A stretch of DNA of 64,000 nt, from assembly GCA_002360635.1 (NCBI GenBank), contig DEQW01000002.1:186001-250000 (forward strand), in the 5' to 3' direction. The position numbers and the translations under genes were made by a program. Below, piece by piece: positions 26,530-34,839 of this stretch; the stretch's first letter is position 1, and every line of letters starts with the position of its first letter. Source of the stretch: Flavobacteriaceae bacterium UBA3356. GTDB lineage: Bacteria > Bacteroidota > Bacteroidia > Flavobacteriales > Flavobacteriaceae. The notes under the pieces are model-generated. The model made no database searches. It was not told the origin of the DNA and saw nothing but the letters and a program-made list of their open reading frames with translations.

Positions 26530-28563
26530 ATGGCAAAACTATACAATACAAAATATTACCACCGCGACCTTTCGTGGTTACGTTTCAATCACAGGGTTTT
26601 ACAAGAAGCGGCAGACAAGAAAAACCCTCTATACGAACGCATCAAGTTCTTAGCGATTTTCTCTTCCAATTTGGATGAGTTTTTTAGAGTTCGCGTGTCC
26701 GATATTCGACAAATTAAAGAGATTGAAAAACCTTTCAGAAAAAAACTGATAACCAAGCCCAACAAGGTTTTAAAAGAAATAAAAAAACAGGTTGAACTTC
26801 AGCAGGAAGAGTTTGGCGATATTTTCAAAAACCAGATTATTCCAGATTTAAAAGAAGAAAACATTCATTTAATTGATTACAAAGGGTTTTCTGCCACTCA
26901 AAAAGAAATTGCTAAATCGTATTTTGAAGATTCGCTAAAGGATAAGTTAGAAATAAGTTGCAATCCGTGCTCAAACAGCGATACTGTTTTTATTGAAAAT
27001 GAAGCATTGTATCTCGCTGCTCAGTTGGAAAACGATACATTTAAGTTGGTTAAAATCCCTGATGACGAACCTCGTTTTTTTACATTTCCAAAGCATAACG
27101 GAAAATACTTTATCACCTTCATTGACGATGTTTTAAAACACAGCTTAAAGCAAACGCCGCAAAAAGAAGAAAATATCACCTTTTATTCCATTAAAAAATC
27201 TAGGGATGCTGAATTGTATATAGAAGATGAGTTTTCTGGCAACGTAATGGAACGGATAAAGAAATCGCTTCCTAAGCGTAATACAGGCCAGGCAACCCGT
27301 CTATTGATCGACAATAAAATGCCCAAACAGTTTGAAGAAACACTAAAAAATGCTTTAGAAGTATATAACACTGATATTATTAAGGGTGGAACATATCATA
27401 ACTTCAAAGACTTTTTTGATTTCCCAAATCCAACTTCAAAAAAACTATCTATTGAAGAATTACCTCCGTTACCACACCCTGTGTTAGCAGATTGTGATTC
27501 GGTTTTTAAAGCCATCGATGAAAAAGATCAACTTATACATTACCCTTACCAAAATTTCGAACCGGTAATAAAACTATTAGAAGAAGCTGCAGACGACCCA
27601 AAAGTCACCACTATTAAAATGACTATTTATCGAGCTGCCAGTGAGTCAAGGTTAAACGATGCCATTGCAAAAGCGGCAAAAAACGGAAAAGAAGTTGTTG
27701 TTTTTATAGAAGTAAAAGCTCGTTTTGATGAGCACAACAATTTAAAGTGGGGTACATTATTTGAAGATAATGGCGCACACGTAATTTATAGTTTTCCGGC
27801 TATAAAAATCCACTCAAAGATACTATGTATTGAGCGTGAAACAAACGGATCATCAAAAAGATATGGATACATTGCAACGGGTAATTTTAACGAGAATACG
27901 GCTAAATTATATACAGATTTCGGCATCATGACTGCCAATAAAACCATTACAGAAGACCTTAACAAGCTGTTTTTGGTACTACAGGGAAAAATGATCATTC
28001 CAAAACCTGATAAGCTTTTAGTTTCACCCTTTACACTACGAGATACTTTTGAAGATTTAATAGAAAATGAAATGGAACTGGCTAAAGCGGGTAAAGACGC
28101 TTACATTATTGCCAAAATGAATAGCCTGCAAGATAAAAGCATGATTAAAATGCTTTATAAAGCTAGTAATGCCGGTGTGAAAATCAGGTTATTGGTACGT
28201 GGAATTTGCTCCTTAGTAGCCGGTATTAAAGGGCAAAGCGAAAACATCTATGTAACTAGTATTCTTGACCGGTTTTTAGAACACGGACGGATATATATCT
28301 TCGGAAATGATGGTGACGAAAAGATGTACATTGGTAGCGCAGATTGGATGAAACGTAACTTAAGCCACCGAATTGAAGTGGTTACTCCTGTTTTAGATCA
28401 AGACCACCACAATACAATTAAGGAATTAATAGAAATTCAATTAAACGATAATGTTAAAGCACGAATAATTGATCCTGACCAAAAAAATGAATACGTAAAA
28501 CACGGTAACCCAGCCGTACGGGCACAATATGATACGTATGACTATTTTAAAGACCTGTCCTAA
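26530..28563 (+). CDS. ppk1: Polyphosphate kinase 1
   Basis: A 677-residue PPK1 that makes polyphosphate from ATP, reversibly. The N-terminal domain (WLRFNHRVLQEA...FLAIFSSNLDEFFRVRV) and the two phospholipase-D-like C-terminal domains are complete. His428 (AIKIHSKILC) corresponds to the autophosphorylated histidine and His585 (LEHGRIYIFGN) to the second catalytic histidine of E. coli PPK. Length is normal. It faces the App1-like, MgtC, membrane pyrophosphatase and pyrophosphatase genes, forming a phosphate-energy neighbourhood. The App1-like gene converges with a 1-base gap. Confidence 0.97.
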   Translation: MAKLYNTKYYHRDLSWLRFNHRVLQEAADKKNPLYERIKFLAIFSSNLDEFFRVRVSDIRQIKEIEKPFRKKLITKPNKVLKEIKKQVELQQEEFGDIFKNQIIPDLKEENIHLIDYKGFSATQKEIAKSYFEDSLKDKLEISCNPCSNSDTVFIENEALYLAAQLENDTFKLVKIPDDEPRFFTFPKHNGKYFITFIDDVLKHSLKQTPQKEENITFYSIKKSRDAELYIEDEFSGNVMERIKKSLPKRNTGQATRLLIDNKMPKQFEETLKNALEVYNTDIIKGGTYHNFKDFFDFPNPTSKKLSIEELPPLPHPVLADCDSVFKAIDEKDQLIHYPYQNFEPVIKLLEEAADDPKVTTIKMTIYRAASESRLNDAIAKAAKNGKEVVVFIEVKARFDEHNNLKWGTLFEDNGAHVIYSFPAIKIHSKILCIERETNGSSKRYGYIATGNFNENTAKLYTDFGIMTANKTITEDLNKLFLVLQGKMIIPKPDKLLVSPFTLRDTFEDLIENEMELAKAGKDAYIIAKMNSLQDKSMIKMLYKASNAGVKIRLLVRGICSLVAGIKGQSENIYVTSILDRFLEHGRIYIFGNDGDEKMYIGSADWMKRNLSHRIEVVTPVLDQDHHNTIKELIEIQLNDNVKARIIDPDQKNEYVKHGNPAVRAQYDTYDYFKDLS

Positions 28564-28564
28564 T

Positions 28565-29569
28565 TCACTTTATAAATCCTTGTGATTTTGCGTGTTTTAT
28601 TGCCTCTTTACTATCTTCTACCAATAAAGCAGGTGTTGTATCATAATTTGAGAACAAACTTTTAATACGCTTCATTTTCTTTTTGTGTCTCACACTCCGT
28701 AAGTAGATTGCCTTAATTTGTTTTGGATACTTTTCGGCTATTTCTATATAAATATCAGCATCATGCTCACCACTGTCGCCAATTAAAATAAAGCCTTTAT
28801 TTGGGTATGTTTTTAGAATGTTGAGAATTTCTTTCTGTTTTTGTGGTTTCTCCTCTTCTTTTTTCCTTCTGAAAGGTGAAGGAAGGCTTCTCAATAAAAC
28901 AGGCCCTTTAGGGAAGGTATTTGCTTTTAAAAACAATTCCAAATATCGGTATAAATTCCAAGGGCTATGGCTTACATAAAATAGCGGGTTCGCTTCCTTT
29001 GCAGTTTTTCCTTGATGCAATAACTGATAAAAATCTGAAGCACCCTCCAAAGGTGATCTACTTTCCGCATTTCTGAAAAAAGTATTAAAAACTAATTTTA
29101 ATTTTAAAAATGAAGCAACGCCGGTATGGATTATGGTATCGTCGATATCGCTAATAACCCCAAATTCACTTTTTCTTGAAGGAATAAGCATCTCACCAGG
29201 AAACCGGTTTTGATTATTTATAATTCTATTGGGGAATGATTCTTCAAAAGAAATTTCATATTGTAACCAACCCTCTTCATTTGTAAGTTTATCTAAGCCA
29301 GGAATGGTTTCCTTAAATTTAAAATAACCTCTTTTATCGGTTTCAGTATAATAAACTGAATCATCCGGTAATGTTATTTTAAGCTTTGTAAAAGGGATTT
29401 CATCGGTTTCAAAACGTTTATAGGTATTTTTTATCAAGTTGAAAATTCCGTTTTTGAAAAGGTCGATGTTTTCATCTTCTAAAGCCCTACCACGGATGTA
29501 CAAGTGAGAGTCCGTTCCATAACTATGAAAAGAAATTATTTGTAATGGATCTTTCTTGAATAGCCCCAT
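28565..29569 (-). CDS. App1-like DUF2183 phosphatase-domain protein
   Basis: A 334-residue protein. The N-terminal half (about 1-125) is β-rich and resembles a C2/transthyretin-like adaptor; the C-terminal half is a HAD-like DUF2183 domain with the nucleophile motif SDIDDTIIHTG (Asp141, Asp143) and the later GDSGEHDADIY motif. The family is named after yeast App1, a phosphatidate phosphatase, so lipid phosphate hydrolysis is plausible. It starts 1 base after the MgtC/DUF4010 stop, so the two genes are co-transcribed. Confidence 0.88.
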   Translation of the reverse strand: MGLFKKDPLQIISFHSYGTDSHLYIRGRALEDENIDLFKNGIFNLIKNTYKRFETDEIPFTKLKITLPDDSVYYTETDKRGYFKFKETIPGLDKLTNEEGWLQYEISFEESFPNRIINNQNRFPGEMLIPSRKSEFGVISDIDDTIIHTGVASFLKLKLVFNTFFRNAESRSPLEGASDFYQLLHQGKTAKEANPLFYVSHSPWNLYRYLELFLKANTFPKGPVLLRSLPSPFRRKKEEEKPQKQKEILNILKTYPNKGFILIGDSGEHDADIYIEIAEKYPKQIKAIYLRSVRHKKKMKRIKSLFSNYDTTPALLVEDSKEAIKHAKSQGFIK

Positions 29570-29570
29570 A

Positions 29571-30836
29571 TTACAATACCCAAGTTTCCGGCCACAACCA
29601 CATTAACAATAAACCTGCAGCAATGGATATTCCAAATGAGATTGCAACCCATTTTGTTAATTCTTTGGTTCCTAAAACGGCTGCCATAATACCTTTAAAA
29701 AGTAAGTTTGAAAGGGATGCCAACAAGATTAAACGCCAGCCTGTTTCGGTTTTTAAACCTCCACCCTTCATGGTTTGTGACAAAGAAAGCGTAATGGCAT
29801 CTACATCTGTTAATCCACTTATAATTGCGACAATATATAAAGCTTCGTTACCAAATTCTTCTTTTGTAAATGCTACCGCCAATAAAATAAGTCCATATAA
29901 AAGACCGAAGATTAATGCACTTTTAAATTGAGCAGGGTTTTTAGGCTCTGGCATTTCATCATCTTTTTCGTCATTGTTAAACAGATAAAACAAGCCTACA
30001 CATAACAATATCATAATTATAAGCTCAACTATGATAGGTAACATTATTTGAGGAAGTTTTTCAGGGATGACCACCCCTACTTCTATCAATATCCTTACCA
30101 ACGCTATGGCAGAAGCTGCGGTTATAACAAAAGCTGCCATTTTTCCAATATTCTTGGCATCCTTAGTTTTTCTAGCATAGCTTACTGTGGTAGCGGTACT
30201 GCTAATTAAGCCTCCCAATACCCCATTTGAAATAACACCTACTTTTTTACCTACAAATTTGTAAATAAAGTAACCTATTACACTTATGCCAACAATAAGC
30301 GTAACCATTAACCATATATTTTTGGGATTTAAAACATCTAAAGGGCCATAGGTTTTGTCAGGTAGTATTGGTAAAATTACCAATGAAATCCCGGCAAATG
30401 TCATGATGGCGGCTAAGTCTTTATCTTTTAAATTTTCAATAAAACCATGAAGACGTTCTTTTACATATAACAAAACTGCCATAACCCCACCTACTACAAC
30501 ACCTATTATTTGATCGCCCAAAACAAGATAGCCACCTATGGCAAACATAAGTAATGCAGCAACTTCGGTAGTTTGACCAACATCGGCTTCATTAATTTTT
30601 TTTAGCTTTATAATATTAGCAGTAATCAATAACCCTGTGACGGCCAAGCCCATTAACGGAAGTATGTACGGGTTGTCATAATCTCTACTTAAAAAACCAG
30701 CTACTACTCCTAAAATAGAAATAAGCGTGAAGGTCCTTACACCTGCCATTTTATTATCGGTTCGTTGACGTTGTAACCCAACCAACATACCTAGGCCAAA
30801 AGCTATCCCCAATGTTATTAAATCGTCGTAGTTCAT
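29571..30836 (-). CDS. MgtC/SapB plus DUF4010 membrane protein
   Basis: A 421-residue polytopic membrane protein. Residues 1-140 form an MgtC/SapB-like domain (GIAFGLGMLVGLQRQR, AGVRTFTLISILG) and the remainder a DUF4010 domain with about eight helices (GVISNGVLGGLISSTATTVS, ISGLTDVDAITLSLSQ). The family is linked to divalent cation or membrane-potential homeostasis only by the MgtC domain; transport has not been shown. It is co-transcribed with the App1-like gene. A terminator separates it from the pyrophosphatase gene upstream. Confidence 0.88.
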   Translation of the reverse strand: MNYDDLITLGIAFGLGMLVGLQRQRTDNKMAGVRTFTLISILGVVAGFLSRDYDNPYILPLMGLAVTGLLITANIIKLKKINEADVGQTTEVAALLMFAIGGYLVLGDQIIGVVVGGVMAVLLYVKERLHGFIENLKDKDLAAIMTFAGISLVILPILPDKTYGPLDVLNPKNIWLMVTLIVGISVIGYFIYKFVGKKVGVISNGVLGGLISSTATTVSYARKTKDAKNIGKMAAFVITAASAIALVRILIEVGVVIPEKLPQIMLPIIVELIIMILLCVGLFYLFNNDEKDDEMPEPKNPAQFKSALIFGLLYGLILLAVAFTKEEFGNEALYIVAIISGLTDVDAITLSLSQTMKGGGLKTETGWRLILLASLSNLLFKGIMAAVLGTKELTKWVAISFGISIAAGLLLMWLWPETWVL

Positions 30837-30861
30837 TATCTGAAAGATACTATAAAAACAT

Positions 30862-30890
30862 AAAAAAACCCTGACTCTTAATCAGGGTTT
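30862..30890 (-). terminator. Terminator after the membrane pyrophosphatase gene
   Basis: AAACCCTGA and TCAGGGTTT form a perfect 9-bp stem with a 7-base loop; on the minus strand a run of seven T follows. It lies 24 bases past the hppA stop. Confidence 0.85.
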
Positions 30891-30913
30891 AAACTTATTT
30901 TAACAAAGAAGTT

Positions 30914-33346
30914 CTATTTTTGAGATTTTTCTCGTAGCGCTTCAATTTGCGCATTTACTTCTTCTTCTGTTCCAGAAAAGCTTTTCTTTTCGGTTGTTGT
31001 TTTGCCATCCTTAGTTGTTTTTATGGTAACATCTGCAGTTGTTAAGGTATCATTTGATGACAAGCTAACCATAATTTCTTTTGAAACTTCTTTTACTTGT
31101 TTCGCTTGGTTATCGGTTAACAATGTTTGGTTTCCATCTTCATCGATCATATACATTTCTTCTGAAACATTTTCGCCTTTCATTTCTTCATCCATTCCGT
31201 GACCGCCTAAAATTGGTGCGATTACCAGACCGACCAAACACGTTAATTTAATTAAAATGTTCATCGATGGTCCTGAAGTATCTTTAAACGGATCTCCAAC
31301 GGTATCACCCGTAACAGCAGCTTTATGTGCATCACTTCCTTTATAAGTCATTTCACCGTTGATCATTACACCAGCTTCAAATGATTTTTTTGCGTTGTCC
31401 CAAGCTCCTCCAGCGTTATTCTGAAATATAGCCCACATTACACCACTTACGCAAACACCAGCCATATAACCACCTAAAGGTTCTGCCCCAAATAGCAACC
31501 CGATGATAACAGGTGTTACAATGGTCAGCAGACCTGGAAGAATCATTTCGCGTAGTGCAGCTTTTGTTGAAATATCTACACACTTCCCATATTCTGGCGT
31601 GGCAGTCCCTTCCATAATACCTGGTATTTCTTTAAACTGACGGCGAACTTCTTGCACCATTTTCATCGCTGCTTTTCCTACCGATTTCATCGCTAATGCT
31701 GAAAAAACTACTGGAATCATTCCACCAACAAATAACATTGCCAAAACATCCGCACGGAAAATATTAATTCCGTCAATACCAGTAAATGTTACATACGCTG
31801 CAAATAACGCCAACGCAGTTAAAGCCGCTGAGGCAATCGCAAATCCTTTACCTACTGCTGCTGTTGTATTTCCTACAGAATCTAAAATATCAGTACGTTC
31901 ACGAACGTGGGGTTCTAGTTCGCTCATTTCGGCAACACCCCCGGCATTATCGGCAATAGGCCCAAAAGCATCGATTGCTAATTGCATTGCAGTAGTTGCC
32001 ATCATTGCTGAAGCCGCTAACGCTACCCCGTAAAATCCAGCTAACTCATACGATCCATAAATAGCAGCGGCAAAAAGTAGCACGCTCCAAAAAGTAGATT
32101 TCATTCCAACAGCCAAACCTGCAATAATATTAGTTGCAGCACCTGTTGATGAATTTTGAACGATATCCATAACCGGTTTTTTACCCAAACTCGTATAATG
32201 TGCTGTTACAAAAGAAATTAACGCTCCTACAGCCAACCCTATACAAGCCGCCCAAAATACATTGATGCTTGCAATTTCTTTTACACCTTCGCCAAAAAAT
32301 TTCATGGTCATGGTTTCTGGTAACATCCAGTCTATTAAAAACCAACTGGCAATCAACGTAAGTACAATTGCCGTCCAGTTACCCATATCCAACGCTTTTT
32401 GAACTTGTGGTTCTTTTGCGTCGTTATTTTTAATTCCAACTAAAAAAGTACCGATGATGGAGGCTAAAATTCCGACTCCAGCGATTAAAATTGGTAACAA
32501 AATTGGCCCCATATTTCCGAAGGCATCTGTAAACTGTCCATCTACACTCATATCGCGAATTAGATAATTACCCAATACCATAGCGGCTAAAACAGTTGCA
32601 ACATAACTTCCAAAGAGATCGGCACCCATTCCGGCAACATCACCTACATTGTCCCCAACGTTATCGGCAATTGTAGCTGGGTTACGCGGATCATCCTCGG
32701 GGATTCCAGCTTCTACTTTACCAACCAAATCGGCACCTACATCGGCTGCTTTGGTGTAAATTCCACCACCTACACGGGCAAAAAGTGCGATACTTTCAGC
32801 ACCGAGTGAGAATCCTGCCAAGGCTTCCAAAACAATGGTCATATCTCCATAAAAATCTCCTCCTTCAGTAATAAACTGACTGGCGAAAAACATAAAGAAC
32901 AAACTAAGGCCTAAAACCGCAAGTCCGGCTACACCAAGTCCCATTACCGTACCACCTCCAAAAGAAACTTTCAGTGCTTGTGGCAAACTAGTTTTAGCAG
33001 CTTCAGCAGTACGTGCGTTTGCTTCGGTAGCAACGCGCATTCCTATATTTCCAGCCAATGCCGAAAAGATAGCACCAATAAAAAAGGCAGGAACAATCAT
33101 CCAACTAGTAGATGGAACCAGTGTAGAAATAATAAAAAGCAACACTCCTGCTATAACTGCAAATATGGCCAACAGCCTATATTCTGCACTTAAAAATGCG
33201 AGTGCGCCTTCTTTAATACTTTTTGAAATAGATTGCATACGCTCACTACCTGCTGGTTGTTTTTTTACCCAGCTCATTTTAACGAGCATAAAAAGAAGAC
33301 CTAAAATGGCCAATACTATAGGCACATAAATAATGTTTTGTTCCAT
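30914..33346 (-). CDS. hppA: Membrane-bound ion-translocating pyrophosphatase with C-terminal tail
   Basis: An 810-residue, roughly 16-helix enzyme that couples pyrophosphate hydrolysis to ion export. The substrate site is complete: [40 protein letters not shown]. The motif [14 protein letters not shown] has Ala where K+-independent enzymes have Lys, indicating the K+-dependent class. Glu184 (SLGAES, helix 5) is present, while the position in LFGSYV of helix 6 that is Glu in Na+-pumps is Gly, suggesting a proton pump of the flavobacterial type (inference). The last 93 residues (718-810) form a soluble extension beyond the usual end. Confidence 0.96.
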   Translation of the reverse strand: MEQNIIYVPIVLAILGLLFMLVKMSWVKKQPAGSERMQSISKSIKEGALAFLSAEYRLLAIFAVIAGVLLFIISTLVPSTSWMIVPAFFIGAIFSALAGNIGMRVATEANARTAEAAKTSLPQALKVSFGGGTVMGLGVAGLAVLGLSLFFMFFASQFITEGGDFYGDMTIVLEALAGFSLGAESIALFARVGGGIYTKAADVGADLVGKVEAGIPEDDPRNPATIADNVGDNVGDVAGMGADLFGSYVATVLAAMVLGNYLIRDMSVDGQFTDAFGNMGPILLPILIAGVGILASIIGTFLVGIKNNDAKEPQVQKALDMGNWTAIVLTLIASWFLIDWMLPETMTMKFFGEGVKEIASINVFWAACIGLAVGALISFVTAHYTSLGKKPVMDIVQNSSTGAATNIIAGLAVGMKSTFWSVLLFAAAIYGSYELAGFYGVALAASAMMATTAMQLAIDAFGPIADNAGGVAEMSELEPHVRERTDILDSVGNTTAAVGKGFAIASAALTALALFAAYVTFTGIDGINIFRADVLAMLFVGGMIPVVFSALAMKSVGKAAMKMVQEVRRQFKEIPGIMEGTATPEYGKCVDISTKAALREMILPGLLTIVTPVIIGLLFGAEPLGGYMAGVCVSGVMWAIFQNNAGGAWDNAKKSFEAGVMINGEMTYKGSDAHKAAVTGDTVGDPFKDTSGPSMNILIKLTCLVGLVIAPILGGHGMDEEMKGENVSEEMYMIDEDGNQTLLTDNQAKQVKEVSKEIMVSLSSNDTLTTADVTIKTTKDGKTTTEKKSFSGTEEEVNAQIEALREKSQK

Positions 33347-33400
33347 AATTTTTTAAAGATTTTGTTAAAGCGATGCTAAAGTAACAAAATAGGACAAAAC

Positions 33401-33432
33401 AAAAAAGCAATAACCGAGTTGGTTATTGCTTT
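33401..33432 (-). terminator. Terminator after ppa
   Basis: AAAGCAATAACC (33404-33415) pairs perfectly with GGTTATTGCTTT (33421-33432), 12 bp with a 5-base loop; the minus strand ends in a T-rich run. It separates ppa from hppA. Confidence 0.85.
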
Positions 33433-33469
33433 CTAATTTTTGGTAATAGTATCTTAAAGGAAAGAAGTA

Positions 33470-33997
33470 TTAACGAATACTTACTTCTTGAAAAGGTATA
33501 TCACTTTCTCTAAAACGATCTACACACTTAGCAACAATTTCTTTTGCTTCATTAACATCACCCCAACCGCCAACGTCAACTTTCTTTTCTTCTAAGTCTT
33601 TATATACTTGAAAAAAGTGTTCAATTTCTTTAATTAAATGTGGATTTAGCTCAGATAAATCATTCACATTATTTGCAATTGGATCACTTACGGGCACACA
33701 GATTACTTTCTCATCTGGACCTTTTTCATCTGCCATATGGAAAACTCCAATAGGTTTTACTTCAATTACGCAACCAGGGAAAGTTGGTTCGGTTACTAAC
33801 ACCAAAACATCTAATGGATCACCGTCCAACGCCAATGTTTCTGGCATAAAACCATAATCTGCCGGGTACATCATAGAAGAGAAAATCATACGGTCGTAAC
33901 GTATTTTCTTCAAATCAAAATCGTACTCATACTTGTTTCGGCTTCCTTTCGGGATCTCGATCAATACATCGAAAGTCTGTACTTTGTCTGCAGTCAT
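33470..33997 (-). CDS. ppa: Soluble inorganic pyrophosphatase, family I
   Basis: A 175-residue enzyme that hydrolyses PPi to phosphate in the cytoplasm. The hallmarks are present: IEIPKGSRNKYEYD near the N-terminus and the metal-binding DGDPLDVLVL signature (about 59-68), with YPADYGFMP before it. Length fits bacterial hexameric PPases. It lies directly upstream of hppA but a strong terminator sits between them, so the two PPi-consuming enzymes are probably regulated separately. A promoter match occurs about 61-95 bases upstream. Confidence 0.97.
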   Translation of the reverse strand: MTADKVQTFDVLIEIPKGSRNKYEYDFDLKKIRYDRMIFSSMMYPADYGFMPETLALDGDPLDVLVLVTEPTFPGCVIEVKPIGVFHMADEKGPDEKVICVPVSDPIANNVNDLSELNPHLIKEIEHFFQVYKDLEEKKVDVGGWGDVNEAKEIVAKCVDRFRESDIPFQEVSIR

Positions 33998-34057
33998 TTT
34001 TTATTTAATTTATTTTATCTTCCTTTTTAACTGAAAAACCAGCTTACTTTGGGGGTG

Positions 34058-34092
34058 CAAAAATAACTCTTTTAAGCGGTTAATACAGCAAA
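34058..34092 (-). promoter_or_regulatory. Predicted promoter of ppa
   Basis: On the minus strand TTTG (34089-34092), 23 bases, then TATTTTTG (34058-34065), matching both Bacteroidota elements; the spacer is at the long end. The leader would be about 55 bases. Confidence 0.4.
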
Positions 34093-34171
34093 AACAAGTT
34101 TAATTTTATATTAAAAAACCAAGTGCATTTAAAACCAAAACAACACGAGGTAGAAGAAGTATGAAATTAAT

Positions 34172-34179
34172 TACATTTG
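34172..34179 (+). promoter_or_regulatory. Predicted -7 box of the 34201 gene
   Basis: TACATTTG is a perfect TAnnTTTG match 21 bases before ATG 34201. It covers the alternative TTG start at 34177 and so supports the ATG. Confidence 0.42.
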
Positions 34180-34200
34180 CTAGCAATATTCTCTACCTAC

Positions 34201-34737
34201 ATGAAAAAAAACATAGGTATCTTTTTACTACTATGCTTACTGCTGCCTTCGGCGGGTACTTATGTTTGGTTGACTTTTCATAAAAAAAATCTCAAAAAAG
34301 AAGTAAAACATAAGCTCATTGCCGGAATTGATAAAGAGGAACTTGTTTTATTGAAATTTTCAAAAGCTGAAGTAGATAAAAAGTTGAAATGGGAACATTC
34401 CAAAGAGTTTGAATATGAAGGTCAAATGTATGATGTGGTTGAAACCAAGACAACTAAGGACAGTATTTCTTATTGGTGTTGGTGGGATTATGAGGAAACC
34501 AAACTAAACCAAAAGCTAAATAAAATTTTTTTAGGGGTTTTAGGTGAAGACAATAAAACCAAAGAAAAACAAAAACGGCTTACTAATTTTTACCTCAGCT
34601 TATTCATTCATAAAAAACCTATTTGGAATTTTTATACTTCAGAAATAGATAGACAAAAAGAAGAAATTAGTTATTTTACAATACATTACAAGTCTATTTC
34701 TTTTCCACCACCACACACGCCTCCCCAAGTTAGCTAA
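34201..34737 (+). CDS. Membrane-anchored protein of unknown function upstream of a TonB receptor
   Basis: A 178-residue protein starting MKKNIGIFLLLCLLLPSAG, with one N-terminal helix and an extracytoplasmic part. The latter is rich in Lys/Glu, contains SYWCWWDYEE near residue 90 and ends in a Pro/His tail (SFPPPHTPPQVS). I do not recognise a family. The TonB-dependent receptor gene follows after 102 bases on the same strand, so a role in the same uptake system is likely. The C-terminal proline/histidine motif might bind metal, but this is speculation. Confidence 0.7.
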   Translation: MKKNIGIFLLLCLLLPSAGTYVWLTFHKKNLKKEVKHKLIAGIDKEELVLLKFSKAEVDKKLKWEHSKEFEYEGQMYDVVETKTTKDSISYWCWWDYEETKLNQKLNKIFLGVLGEDNKTKEKQKRLTNFYLSLFIHKKPIWNFYTSEIDRQKEEISYFTIHYKSISFPPPHTPPQVS

Positions 34738-34839
34738 CAACACATTTCAATTACATTTTTTTATCTAATAACAGGTGCTTTAGCCAGTTATAACAATAAC
34801 TAAGCTACCCTGTTTTATTAAATACTTAACTAGCTTACA

